Below, one piece after another: positions 1 through 11,810 of a stretch of DNA of 64,000 nucleotides. Source of the DNA: Valencia hispanica (Eukaryota > Chordata > Actinopteri > Cyprinodontiformes > Valenciidae); the NCBI GenBank assembly GCA_963556495.2, contig OY747707.1, forward strand, positions 29,341,871 to 29,405,870, in the 5' to 3' direction. Position 1 is the first letter of the stretch, and every line of letters starts with the position of its first letter. The position numbers and the translations under genes were made by a program. Below the pieces are notes generated by a model that was not told the origin of the DNA, did not search any database, and saw only the letters and a program-made list of their open reading frames with translations.

Positions 1-91
1 CCTTGGATTGTGCCCATACTGGCCATCACTGGATCTGTTGGCCTGCTATTTGATACCTGTTGTCTTGGTGGATCAAACTGGTCCCTCAGAC

Positions 92-661
92 TAGGGATGG
101 GCATTCGATTAAACTGTCTTCATCGATCATCGGGAGAGTTAACGATCGATTTACGATTAATCATTGATATTTTTATATTAAAATTCATTGTTCATAGGCT
201 ATATTGAAATGCAGTGAGAATAGAAAAATAGCGTGTTTCCTCATTGAGATCTTCATTATAAGTGGGACACCTCTTGTGGCAGTTAATTCACGGTAGTTGC
301 ACAAAGAAAATATGCGCTATAAGCAGCGGAGCCGACAGCTAAAAGACGGTACTCATTAACACAACTGACGCTCATATTTTTTTTCTTCTCCAAAAAAGTA
401 ATAAAAAAAAAGTCATGTTAAAGAATAACTTAATAAAAAAATATATATAATACTTATAGGTCTGATAGTTTTGTGTTACATTTGGCAAAAAGAGTTGAGA
501 AAGAGGATGAGAGAAATCAGCGTACCTAACAAAAATTTAGGCTCATTAACAGAGTAAAAAAGACAAAAAAAGAAACCGGAACTTATATACAACTTTAGCA
601 TGAGTCTAGTGATTTTTGTTGAGAAAGATGAGCATGTTAACATGCGCTGGGGTCAGAAGCA
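92..661 (+). mobile_element. hAT-like transposon, copy 1, left part only
   Basis: The segment starts with TAGGGATGGGCATTCGATT and matches, almost base for base, the left halves of the two complete copies at 13551 and 21730. The match stops at about 661, where a LINE fragment begins; the right half and right terminal repeat are not found further on. No transposase is encoded, so this is a non-autonomous member. The bases just left of it (84-91) would be its 8-bp target duplication, but the partner is missing. Confidence 0.8.
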
Positions 662-1457
662 TAGCACTGAATCGGTTTACCTCAAGATTCTAAATGATTT
701 ATTTATTGCAACAGACTCTGGCAATTGCGTTCTCCTTATTCTTATTGATCTGTCTGCCGTCTTTGATACAGTTGACCATAACATCTTGATAACCCAGTTG
801 GAACAGTCTGTAGGAATAACCGACTCTGCGCTTCAGTGGGCGAAGCTTTTGTGTAAAGCTCGATGACAGTGTGTCATCATCTGCACCTTTGCCATAAGGG
901 GTCCCTCAGAGTTCTATTCTGGGACCTCTCCTGTTTTCACTATACATTCTTCCCCTGGGTGATATTTTTAGGAATCATGGTGTCCAGTACCTTCTGTATG
1001 CTGATAACTGCCAGATATTTGCGCCATTTAAACTTCATGTCTCTCCTCAGTCACTCTTTGACTGCTATAATGATGTCAAGGAGTGGCTGACAGGTAACTC
1101 TCTGCACTGGCTGTCCTGTTTGCTCCTAATATGAATGGTGCTATTCGCCCAATAGCCCTGTCTTTCATTTCTTCATGTCTTAGCCAGTCTGTCACCAATG
1201 TTGGACTCAAACTGGACTCTGCACTTAAAATGGATTCACAGATCAACACCACAGTGAGGTCCTGACGGATCTACAAATTGAAACCTATCCATAGTAAAAA
1301 GCATCGGGAATCTGTTAAACACACATTACATCACATTTGGACTACTCCAACTCCTCCCTAGTTGGTATTAACAAAGCTTCCCTCTCCCATCTCCAGCTGG
1401 TCCAAAATGCAGCTACTAGATTCTTAACTGGTGCTGTTAGGTGGGAGCATATTACGC
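662..1457 (+). pseudogene. L2-like LINE reverse transcriptase fragment
   Basis: Translations in shifting frames read as a non-LTR reverse transcriptase: a stretch around 690-830 contains DLSAVFDTVDHNIL (the first catalytic aspartate motif) and a stretch around 1337-1440 contains LVQNAATRFLTGA, typical of the C-terminal end of L2/Maui-type ORF2 in fish. Stops and frameshifts break it, and the middle (YADD region) is missing or unreadable. It is cut at 1457 by a solo LTR and resumes at 2762, where the reading continues. It is 5'-truncated against hAT copy 1. Confidence 0.75.
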
Positions 1458-2761
1458 TGTTAGGACACACACAGTTATTGGGTGGCGCTAATCCACATGC
1501 TACCTCCAACAGAGAAGAAGAGAACCAGAGCTTTTATAAGGGCTCTCTCCGCAAGCCCACGCTCTCTTCCCCTTAGCCTTTGGGCCAGCCTTGTGCTAGG
1601 AGAGGCCCCAGGAAATCCTTCCTTCGCTGGCGAGGGGAAAAGACACGAGTTTCTGGGAGAAACTCACTTCAAGGAAGACAAAGACTACTGATCGATCAGG
1701 TGAATCGTAAACCACAGATGAGACATACCCCACTGTTCTGCCCTGAGCCCTGCTGAAGCTTTCTGAATTACAGACACTGCCGTGAGGAAGGGAGCTGCTA
1801 ACAGCTACTGCATGCCGCAGAGCCACGTGACGCGTCCAGATGGAAGCCATTTCCACCCAGCGTGACAAAGCCTATGTGGGATGAATGTTGTGCTGGAAAG
1901 CTGCGGAAAAAGGTACTGTGTCAGTGAAGGAAGGTTGGAACTGATCGATGTTTAGCCAAGCCGGAGAGGAAGATCCGACATCCCAGCTAAATGCTGCTAC
2001 CTGTGCCCCAACAGCCATAAGGCCTCCCACTGCTAACCGACCGCAGCTATTGTTAGCCTGCCGGCTAACGTTGTTTGAGCTTTCCCCATCATCAATGGAG
2101 CAACCTGGAGAACTTTAACCATTCAAAAAGGTCTGTCTGTGCAGAGGCGAGATTAGTTTGGGATAAACAAGATTTAAGGGTTGTTTGTTTTCACTGTGAA
2201 TCTTACCTTGTGTAAGATTTCATTTATTGTTTGGGTACAAACAGGCCGCTCAGCCTGGAGGTTTAAACAATGATTTTCAAGGTTTCCGATGGAAAGTCTT
2301 TCTATATCCTGCAACTTGAGTGAATCAATCAGACAGGCTTTTTTATTTTCTTCGTTTGCTGTTTAATAAATTAATCAGAGCGTCTTTAGGCAGCTCCACA
2401 TGAGTTAGCTGTAGGCTACATGGTCGAGTGAACCATGGGGGCCCACCCTTGACTGCTCGGCTTCATGAACAATAAAGACATTAATGCCATTAATGGTATT
2501 CAAAATAGAAATCGTCTTTAAAACAGATTAAAACTAATTTAGCTTAATCCCCAAAACTCTTCAGTACAAGTCTTGGTCTTTAAGCAAACATATTCATACC
2601 GAACTGTGACTTAACTATCAATTTATTAGTTATTGTTATTGATATTCCTGGATTCCAGGTGGTGCCCCAAACTTGTTAATTTTGACATAAAATTATTAAT
2701 TCTATTAATAATTGGCCTAAGCAATTATTCATAGCCAAATCCACCTATCTGTGGCATAACA
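1458..2761. mobile_element. Probable solo LTR inserted in the LINE
   Basis: This 1304-bp block interrupts the LINE: the host sequence reads straight through if it is removed. It begins TGTTAGGACAC and ends GGCATAACA, the TG...CA ends of an LTR. It is flanked by ACGC on the left and ACAC on the right, a 4-bp target duplication with one CpG-type transition. It holds no long open frame; AATAAA signals lie in its right half. The class (Gypsy or ERV) is not resolved; a 4-bp duplication suits either. Confidence 0.6.
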
Positions 2762-3240
2762 ACACCCATTCTAAAATCACTGCATTGGCTGCCAGTCCAG
2801 TTTAGAATTCAGTTTAAAGTTATTTTATTTGTTTTTAAGTCTTTAAAAGGCCTTGCCCCTTTTTACTTGTTGGAGCAACTCCAAATCCCGAGGTGAACAA
2901 GCTTTCTCAGTGTAAGCTCCAAAACTCTGTAATGAGCTCCCTCTCCCTGTTAAGCAGTCCCCCTCTTTAAATATTTTAAAAACTCGTTTAAAGACACATT
3001 TTTTTAGCTTAGCTTTTACTTCCCCTTAACTCCCCTGGTTTTTATTGTTGGGTTTTGTCTATTGTACACTCTATCTTAGTGTGGTGTATCTTAGTGCTTT
3101 TTAATTTCTATCTATATACTAATTGTGTTATATTTTGTACGTCTCTGAATGTGTATCTTGTGTTGATACCTTACCCTCTGTACAGCACTTTGGTTGACTG
3201 TCGTGTTATGTATAAAGCGCTTTATAAATAAACTGGTATG
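2762..3240 (+). mobile_element. L2-like LINE 3' end
   Basis: This continues the fragment at 662-1457. The first 60 bases still code for the conserved end of ORF2 (the CACTGCATTGGCTGCCAGTC region), followed by a 3' untranslated region rich in T and a tail ending TTTATAAATAAACTGG with short TGGTA repeats, as in L2-like elements. Several stops show that it is dead. Confidence 0.75.
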
Positions 3241-3675
3241 GTATGTTTTAAAAATGAAGTAAGGAAGTACAGGGACGTTACTATCTATTTCAAAGAAAAC
3301 TATATCTAACCTATGTTGGGACATCTACTTTTCATTTAGGATGGTCAAGAATGAGAAAGAGAGACTTTCAGGGGGAACAGAAATGCTAAATAAAGTTGCT
3401 CTATGTTATTATTTTGACAACTGTCATGAAACATATTTAATATGTTGTAAATTGTATGCAGCCTTTTGAAAATCACAAGATCTGTTGTTTTTGAAATGCT
3501 AACTGTTAGTCTTTAATATAGGATTTAACATTACAAGATCGAAATCAATTGTCGTTTTTACAGCAACTGCTGTCATACACAGGACTGGGGCATTGATTAT
3601 GGTCATAACATAAATAATTAATAATTTCTTACAGTAGGAAAGCTGGAAAAACTATTTTGTCTTCTACTTATAGTA
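3241..3675. other. No gene seen
   Basis: AT-rich sequence without a convincing reading frame or recognised repeat. It probably belongs to the long glypican intron. Confidence 0.5.
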
Positions 3676-5016
3676 AACTCAGCAAATAAAGAAACGTCCC
3701 TTTTTCAGGACTGTGTATTTCAACAATAATGTTGTAAAAATCCAAATAACTTTACAGATCTTCTTTGTAAAGGGTTTAAACAATGTTTTACATGCATGTT
3801 CAATTAACCATAATCAATAAATTAACATGCACCTGTGGAATGGTCGTCAAGACCTTAACAGCTTACAGAAAGTAGGCATTTAAGGTCACAATTCTAAAAA
3901 CGCAGGACACTAAAGAGACTTGTCTACCGACTGTGAAAAACACCCAAAGAAAGATGCCCAGGGTCCTTGCTCATCTGCGTGAACGTGCGTTAGGCATGCT
4001 GCAGGGAGGCATGAGGACTGCTGATGTAGCTAGGGCAATAAATTGCCATGTCTGCACTGTGAGATGCCTAAGACAGCGCTACAGGGAGACAGGAAGGACA
4101 GATGATCATCCTCGCAGTGGAAGACCACGTGTAACAACACCTGCACAGGATCGGTACATACGAATATCACACCTGCGTGACAGGTACAGGATGGCCAAAA
4201 AAACTGCCCGAGTCACACCAGGAACACACAATCCCTCCATCAGTGCTCAGACTGTCCGCAATAGGCTGAGAGAGGCTGGACTGAGGGCTTGTAGGCCTGT
4301 TGTAAGGCAGGTCCTTACCAGACATCACCAGCAAAAACGCCGCCTATGGACATAAACCCACCTTTGCTGGACCAGACAGGAGTGGCAAAAAGTACTCTTC
4401 ACTGATGAGTCACGGTTTTGTCTCACTAGGGGTGATGGACGGATTCGTGTTTATCGTCGAAGGAATGAGCATTACACCGAGGCCTGTACCCTGGAGCGGG
4501 ATCGATTTGGAGGTGGGGGGTCCGTCATGGTCTGGGGCGGTATATCACATCACCATCAGACTGAGCTTGTTGTCATTGCAGTTCTGCCATGGCCAGCGAA
4601 GATCCCGGATCTCAATCCCACTGAGCACGTCTGGGACCTGTTGGATCACAGGGTGAGGGCTAGGGCCATTCCCCCCAGAAATGTCCAGGAACTTGCAAGT
4701 GCCTTGGTGGAAGAGTGGGGTAACATCTCACAGCAAAAACTGACAAATCTGGTCCAGTCCATGAGGAGGAGATGCACTGCAGTACTTCAAGCAGCTGGTG
4801 GCCACACCAGATACTGACTGGTACTTTTGATTTTGAGCCCCCCTTCATTCAAGGACACATTATTCTATTTCTATTAGTCACATGTCTGTGAAACATTTTT
4901 AGTTTATGTCGTATGGTGTTGACTCTTTAAGTGTTTATACAAATATTTACACACATTAAGTTTACTGAAAGTAAAAACAGTTGAAAGTCAGAGGACGTTT
5001 CTTTTTTTGCTGAGTT
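3676..5016 (+). mobile_element. Tc1-like element with internal deletion
   Basis: The element is bounded by TA dinucleotides (3674-3675 and 5017-5018). Its inverted ends start AACTCAGCAAATAAAGAAAC on the left and mirror as CTTTTTTTGCTGAGTT on the right. It carries a broken transposase gene (3954-4817). The TA duplication and end structure are diagnostic of the Tc1/mariner superfamily. Confidence 0.9.
3954..4817 (+). pseudogene. Tc1 transposase, stop and internal deletion
   Basis: Tc1 transposase cuts and pastes the element at TA sites. The first 133 residues hold the paired helix-turn-helix DNA-binding region (ADVARAINCHVCTVRCLRQR, then the GRPRVTT hook). A stop follows at 4353-4355, but related coding continues in other frames: the first catalytic aspartate (LFTDESRF) near 4400 and the glycine-rich VMVWGGIS near 4530. 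Then VVIA is joined directly to VLPWPA near 4580, so the segment with the second catalytic aspartate is deleted. The end (DLNPTEHVWD to GGHTRY) is intact. No functional enzyme is possible from this copy. The start was taken at the ATG before PRVLAHL. Confidence 0.9.
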
Positions 5017-5319
5017 TAGTTCTCAAACAGAACTTGGAGTAGCTAAAATCTGTAATTGTGGGTAAAGATGAACTGTCAGGTAGACTGATGGATGATACAT
5101 TTGTGTATTTACCTTTTGACATGGTTTACTAAAGTTTTTCCATTCAAGTATTAAATATTTATGTACATCAACTTAAATGTAAACAAAACTTAAAATTATT
5201 TAATGCGTTTTACCAAACAAAACCTGCACAGTAAATGTCAGCTACCATAGATGTGATAAAATAAATTGAAAAAAACACATCCAAGCTTACTTTAGCATCT
5301 AAATGGCCTCTCAATGTGG

Positions 5320-6110
5320 GTCAGTAGGCTACACAATCATTGGTAAGGCAGATGTCCAGAAGTCATTGACACCCTCCAGGGTAAGCCACAAAAGAGCATT
5401 GCTAAAGAACTGGTAATTCACAAAATTCTGTATCCAAGCATATTCAAAGAAAGGTGAGTGGAAGGAAAATGTGTTGTAGGAAAAGGTGTAAATGGCCTTG
5501 AGCAAATCGTCAAGCAAAATCCATTCGAGATTTTGGGAACTTCATAAGGAGTGGACAGCGGCTGGAATCAGTGGATCAAGAGCCACACCACACAGACAAA
5601 TCCTACATATGGGCTACAAACGTCACATCTCTTGAGTCAAGCCATTCTTGAACCAGAGACAATGTCAGAAGCATCTTACCTGGTTTAAGGAGAAACAGAG
5701 CTGCACTGTTGTTCAGTGGTTCAAAGTCCTCTTTTCGGATGAAAGTAAATTTTGCATTTCATTTGGAAATCAAGGTCCCAGAGTCTGGAGGAAGAGTGGA
5801 GAGGCACAGAATCCATATTGCTTAAAGTTCAGTGTGAAGTGTTCAGTCAGTGATGATTTGGGATGCCATGTCATCTGCTGGTTCTGGTCCACTGGGCTTT
5901 TAAAAGTCCACAGCCAAAGAAGGCATGTACCAGGATATCTTAAAGCACTTCGTGCTTCCTCCTGCTGACAAGCTTTATGGAGATGCTGATTTGAATTTCC
6001 AGCAGGACATGGCACCTGCTCACACTGCCGGATGTACCAAAAGCTGGTTCAAATTCATCTGAATTTAACCTCATAGAGAATCTACGGGGTGTTGTCAAAA
6101 GTAGGCCCAA
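5320..6110 (+). pseudogene. Decayed Tc1-like transposase, same family as 38338-39887
   Basis: Stretches such as FSDESKFCISFGNQGPRVW (near 5745-5790) and the GCHVICW region match the transposase of the element at 38338-39887 read on the other strand. The order runs from the N-terminal helix-turn-helix region (VIDTLQGKPQK-like, near 5365) to the catalytic core, with many indels. Terminal repeats are not recognisable, so it is an older copy. The first catalytic aspartate motif (DESK) is still present here, although it is lost in the younger copy. Confidence 0.7.
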
Positions 6111-7339
6111 CCAAGTATTGAGAGCATAGAAATTAACATATTTATAAGAAGTCCAACATTTCTGTTTAAAATGTCCTGTTTTAATATTATATTCTACTTT
6201 TCTGAGACAATGAATTATGGATTTTCATAATCTGTAAACTTTATCTATCAAAATTACAAGAAATTAAGGCTTGAAATGTATAATGAATCAATATAATATA
6301 TGAGTTTCACTTTCTGAATGACAAAACATACTGAATTTTTTCACAGTCGTCCCATTAAAAAAAAAATGTACCTGTATTTTGCCTGCCCTAGGACTGCAAA
6401 TGTTACTCATCTTAAATATATAATCTGGTATTGTGATATTTTTGCTTCGACTGTACATAATATTGTTTAAAATAAAGTAAGTAAAGTAATAAAAAGCACA
6501 GCTGTGCTGTCTGTTTTAAGGAATTCAGGCCCTTTATCATTATTTTTTTTATTTACCAGTACAAATCTTAATTGGTCATCATAACAATATTTACACATCT
6601 ACAAGGCCAAACACAAACTTTACGAAAAACATTTGGGAAATACATTTTTTTATTTTGCTTTACTGTTGTGCCAACACACACAAAAGAACAAGACTGTGCT
6701 GGTGAAGTCTATGCCTATAATCATACGGTGTATTAACAGTATCTATTCCCCACATTCACCAATATTAATGTCTCTAGAGGGTTTTCTTCACTGAATAGTG
6801 AAGTTCCTTCTTCAAATTAGCACTTGCCTCAATCAAAATTAAATGAATGTATTCTTATCACATTTTAAGGCATGTCAGAATTCATAATGAAAATCCTGTT
6901 CGTGTTTTATATAAGTGGGAGGAGAACATTTCAATGGGTAGATGTCCTTGGGTGAATGAGGACATATTCAAGAGGAAAGGGAGTCTCACTGATATGAAAA
7001 AGTCTACAATAAAAGCAGCAAAGTACAATGGTATGACAGTATTTTTTCTTATCCTCAAGAGATTCGTCGTGAAGGGAAAAAATGGCCAAGAATAAAGATT
7101 TTTGGAACAGCTATATGGTCCTAGCAAATGTACCATTATTTTTTCCTATGAACATATATCATAATATTCCACCTCAACATGCCTTTGCTACAAGGATAAA
7201 AATGTAGTAAAAACAGCATCAACACAGTGTTGACTGAACAGTAGGGTTTTTTAATGCAGAGGTATTTTAAATGTATCAGTTCCAGCACTGTGCACAGACA
7301 ACATATTAAAGAGGATTTGAAGACACTGCTTTTCTAGTT
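6111..7339. other. No gene seen
   Basis: AT-rich sequence; short open frames around 6850-7130 on both strands overlap each other and resemble no family I know. Confidence 0.5.
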
Positions 7340-8980
7340 AACACACTGGGCCTTGCAAAGTTATTCATTACCTTTAGACTTTTATTTTCTCATGTTTCAA
7401 CCGCAAAGTTCAATGTGTTTCATTGGGGTTTTATGTGCTATAGTACTAACAGAAAATAACACCAAATTGTGAAGTGGAAAAAAAAAAAAACACGACTTCA
7501 CACTTTTTGCCAATAGAAATCCTGTAAGATGTGGTGTGCATTTATATTCAGTTGTCTTGTGTCAGTGGTTTGTCGAACCACCTTTTGCTGCAGTTACAGT
7601 TTTAAATCTTTAGAATGTCTCAACCAGCTTTGCACATCTAGAGAATACATTTTTAGCATATTCTTAAATGCAACATAGCTCAAGCACAGACAGACTGGAT
7701 TGAAACCGTCTCAGAACATAAATGTTAAATTCTTGCCACAGTTTCTCAATTAGATTTAGATCTTGACTTAAAAAGGGTCATTCTAACACAGGAATATGGT
7801 TTGATCTAATCTATTCCCTTATAGCTCTGCTCAGTCCTAAGATTTTCGATGACCTCTAATAGGTTGCTCAGCTGCAGATCTCTGAAGCTCTTTCATAGTT
7901 AACACAGGTCTCTTGGTTGCTTTTCATATTAACACTCCTCTTACCTGGTCTGTCAGTTTAGATGGACAACCATATCTTGGTAGGTTTACGGTTGTGTCAT
8001 ACTAGCCTGTTTAAAAAGACACACCATGGCGGCATATTAGGGTAATATTGCCGGCACGGTGTGTCCTTTGAATGCACCCTGTCGGTATGGCGAGGCGAGA
8101 ATATTGCAGCATTCATGCCACCAAGCTTGACAGTAATATTACTGCAATGTTGCTGCAACCCTGGACTTTTGAATGAAGATTACGGCTTCACGCAACACAG
8201 GGTGAAGGACAGCCACCTTTTGGAGCGGCTCACGAAAAAACTTAAAGAGCGGGGCTTCAATCAGTATAAAAAACACAGTTTTTGTTCCTCTCTGGCGGAT
8301 GAACCAGCATCAGTGGTAGCAGCAGCCGAGAATGAGTCAGTGGATGACAGGAACGGCACCAAAGCGGCGGAGAGAATAGGTAAACTGAAAATTCTTACCC
8401 TCTCCCACACCCTCGCATCGTGTAATCTTTTGTGAAAAACACCTGATCGCGCCAAATTGTAGACATAGGTTCACCACTTATGACTGACCAAAGGCTCCCT
8501 GATGTCGCCTCGGCTTTGCAGCGAATTGGCGCCATTGTTTTTTGAAACAGGCTGCTGTCTCCAAAGCTTAGGATTTGTTTAAGACAATAAACTTACTTAA
8601 ACTTCTAAACATTTTAAACATTTGTTTTTCGGATCTGTGTGGTGTGGTCTCTGGTCTTCATGATGCTGTTTTTTCACTTATGTTCTTGAACAAACATTTG
8701 AGGCCTTTACAGAACAGTTAGACGTATGCGGAGTTTAAAACAAAAACAGGTAGACTAACTAGGTCACCTCAGAGGGCAACTGGTTCACATAGATTACATT
8801 TAGTGGTATGATAAGGGGTTAAAGGTAAATTCACACCACACTTTTCAGATTTCAATATTTAAAAAAAAAGTCATTCATTTTGTAATTATGGACTACTTTG
8901 TCTTGGTTTATCACAAAGAAATGTCAATAAAATATATTTAAGTTTGTGGTTATAATGTGACAAAGTGTGAAAAAGCACTT
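7340..8980 (-). mobile_element. Old Tc1/mariner-like relic, interrupted
   Basis: The left part (7340-8000) and right part (about 8560-8980) belong to one abundant fish Tc1/mariner-like family: outer ends near GCAAAGTTATTCATTACC, and internal phrases such as CCAGCTTTGCACATCTAGAG and GGTCTTCATGATGCTG. The coding direction would be leftward, but no open transposase remains. Relics of the same family are at 16265, 21170, 35690 and 43020. It is split by the element at 8004-8553. Confidence 0.55.
8004..8553 (+). mobile_element. Unclassified DNA transposon inserted in the relic
   Basis: The ends are imperfect inverted repeats: the left begins AGCCTGTTTAAAAAGACACA and the right, read on the minus strand, begins AGCCTGTTTCAAAAAACA. 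Just inside the left end is a stretch rich in GGCGGCA and GCCGGC that is also found inverted at 15785-15925. A frame at 8061-8435 (124 codons) spans most of it; its middle (about residues 38-105) is charged and non-repetitive and is followed by a possible splice donor near 8380. No homology was recognised. No clean target duplication was found. Confidence 0.5.
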
Positions 8981-10743
8981 AAATTTTTTCTAAATCTAGT
9001 TATACATTTGTGTGTTAACATAAACCTTCTGGTGCTGTCTCTGAAGTTCATTGAAGAAATGAAATGTTTGCATAGAGAATAGTCATTTGAAATATTTTTA
9101 GTTTTCAATAACCAGTTTGCATATTACCCAACTAGTTTCTCAATTAAAAGTAGATTGACTTAACTTACAATTAACTTACAATGCTTTTAAGTTAAAGAGA
9201 ATTTACAGCACATGTTCGTCATATACGGAACTAAAAGGTCAAATTTTGACTTTGAGCAGATGTTATATTTGCTTTTGGAAAATGACAGTATGAATTCTAT
9301 TAAATTCTGGCATTTTAAAAATGCTTAGTAAAATAAGGATCTAAATCAGGGAATCTAACAGGTTTAAAATATGCCAAACCCTCAATTTACTACTGACAGG
9401 AACATAAATATACAACCAACATATACAGTGCATTTGACCTTGAAGGTAATAGTGATGAAATATTTATGTGCTATATATACACCCTTGTGAAAGGTGCCCC
9501 AATATAAATTACGATTATGATTAATGTATAGAATTCCCCAACGCCATGGGCGCCACATTTTGGAGTGATGAGCACAACAAAATTAGCATATGTAGCTGTA
9601 TGCCTAGCCTTTGATGAGTTGTATGTAATAAAAAGCCAAGTGGATGCTTGTGAAGTCCAATGTGGATATTTGATCTGTGGGGAGCATGCCTAGAAGAACC
9701 CCCGATACCCCCAGCCCACAGGGGTGAGAAGTGAGAAAGGGAGCCACTCTGCATCAAGTCGGTTTGCTAAGTGGAACATGGCAAACTATTACAGGTAGCA
9801 ACTGCTGGTATTTTAGAAGACCTATATTCATGATTATCTTCAACTCATGATTAATGGATATTTTTAAAAGTTGTATCTAATAAAACTAAAGAGTTTGCGA
9901 AGGTTCTCTGGCTACAGCACTAGGATGCAAAAATTTGTTAAAAAAGGAAAATACCCTGGAATATCTTCAAAATTCAATCCACTCTGGTTTCACCTCACGT
10001 CTAGTGAGATGTTCTCAACAAGACAGAACTGGCAGCAAGTAGCTAAAGATAGATACAACGAGCCATTCTAGAGGGCTTTGTTTTATGATGGCTAGGTTTG
10101 GACAAGTAGACTAGAAGTTGGAGGGGGGTGGCAGAAAACCAACCTGCGGCCAAATGCCAAATTTTGATTCTGAAGTCAATAAAAACCAGACAATAATCAG
10201 GAGGATTGTTTACAGAAAATGCTGAACAGTGAATGGGTTGAAAAGAAGAAAACCATTGGGAACTCTGAAAAGACGTTTTAGGAATAAATAAACAATAAGA
10301 TCAAAGTGTTCACACATCAGGGGGGAGATAGATGTCAAAAATGTTTGAACAATTACTCTACTCATGTTAAAGAAGCTTACATCCAGTAACTTGACATCAT
10401 TGATAGCAAGGAATATATATACAGCTTTTAGTTTTTATAGATATGATTTTAATAATGCATTTGAACTGTTCTTGTTTCTGAATGTAATCATTATAAAACA
10501 TGTATGTTCAGCTAATTTTTGTTTGAGGTTGTTGTGCATCTTTTTTTATTCTACACATTGTCAAAATCTCATAACAATGAAAATTTTTTGTAGCCATAAA
10601 CAAAGGAATGGTAGAATTGGGATCGTATTTTTGACCATTCCTCTTAGTAGAATTAGAAGAGTTCATTAAAACTGGTTTGTTTCTTAGTATTTACAATAGG
10701 GCTAAGTTCAGAGCATTGGGGAGCTCATTCAGGAATCTTAAGG
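8981..10743. other. No gene seen
   Basis: AT-rich sequence with short frames only. The 101-codon frame at 10364-10669 is T-rich and low in complexity and is not believed to code. Confidence 0.5.
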
Positions 10744-11810
10744 TACCATAATTTTCGGACTATAACCCGTTACTTTTCTTACACGATTTGAAACCTGCAC
10801 CCTATACAACGATATGGCTAATTTTTAGATTTTTACTGGCTAACGGCCTCCGGGGGGCACTATAGCAGGAAGAGCAAATTGGTGTCTGAGTACCAAGTAG
10901 AAGCCCATCAGATTTACTTTCACAAGTGGCTTCAGTGGCTTTAGTGAGGAAGAGGAAGATAGTGATCAATGACTTTCCTAGTAGGTGAACATTTGTTTTA
11001 TTTTCTAACCAGGCATATTACTGCCATGTTGGTGCTGTGTTTTATTTTCTAATCCGACATGTTACTGTCGTGCTGTGTTGGTGCCTTATTGCCGATATTC
11101 AGGCAGTTCGGAAAAAAACACGTCTTTAATTAAAACCTAGAAAAGCACTCAGATCCCGCAGACCTCTGCCAGAGTCACTAATTTTAACTTTTGGTACTTT
11201 TCCATTAAAATCTCTCTTAATGAGACGCACGATTGTGTTTGTGCTGCCGTCAAATCAAAACAAACTTTATTTATAAAGCGTTTTTCATACAAAATTGCAT
11301 CTCAAAGGGCTTTACAGAGTAAAATGACCCCACTTAACCCCCCACCCCCCCAAGACAAAAACATGATGACAATTATATCCCAACGCCTCCTCCGAACCCA
11401 TCTCCCATGCACACACACACTTAAAAGCAACAGTAAATAAGGACATTTGGCCGAGTACAGATGAGCCAGGTAAAGAAATGTGGAGATTATGGACTGCTGT
11501 GCTAGGTGGACACACACACTTCAATGTGTGTGTGATCCACCCCAAATTCAGTCAGTTGTTCCTGGTCCCACTGCAGACATTTCCTGACATTTCTATAACT
11601 TTCTGAGTTATGTTATTAACAGACAGACAGACACGAAAATATTAGGTCTTCCATGTACCGTCTTTCTGTGTAAATATCTCATGTTACAATATGAAAATGT
11701 GTGGCTTTTATTGGTGCACCCTAAATATTTAAAAATATATATTTTTTCTTTTGAAATTTAGCTACTGCGGCTTATATTCAGGTGCGCTCAATTGTCAGAA
11801 AATTACGTTA
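10744..11810. mobile_element. Non-autonomous DNA transposon with 'TTTTCGGACTATAA' ends
   Basis: The left end reads TACCATAATTTTCGGACTAT. The right end, read on the minus strand, begins TAACGTAATTTTCTGAC and continues with GAATATAAGCCGC. This is the end structure of a family common in fish and reptile genomes. Inside, at about 11260-11345, is a short retroelement tail (TTTATTTATAAAGCG and CAAAGGGCTTTACAGAG) in minus orientation. No transposase is encoded. Confidence 0.55.
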
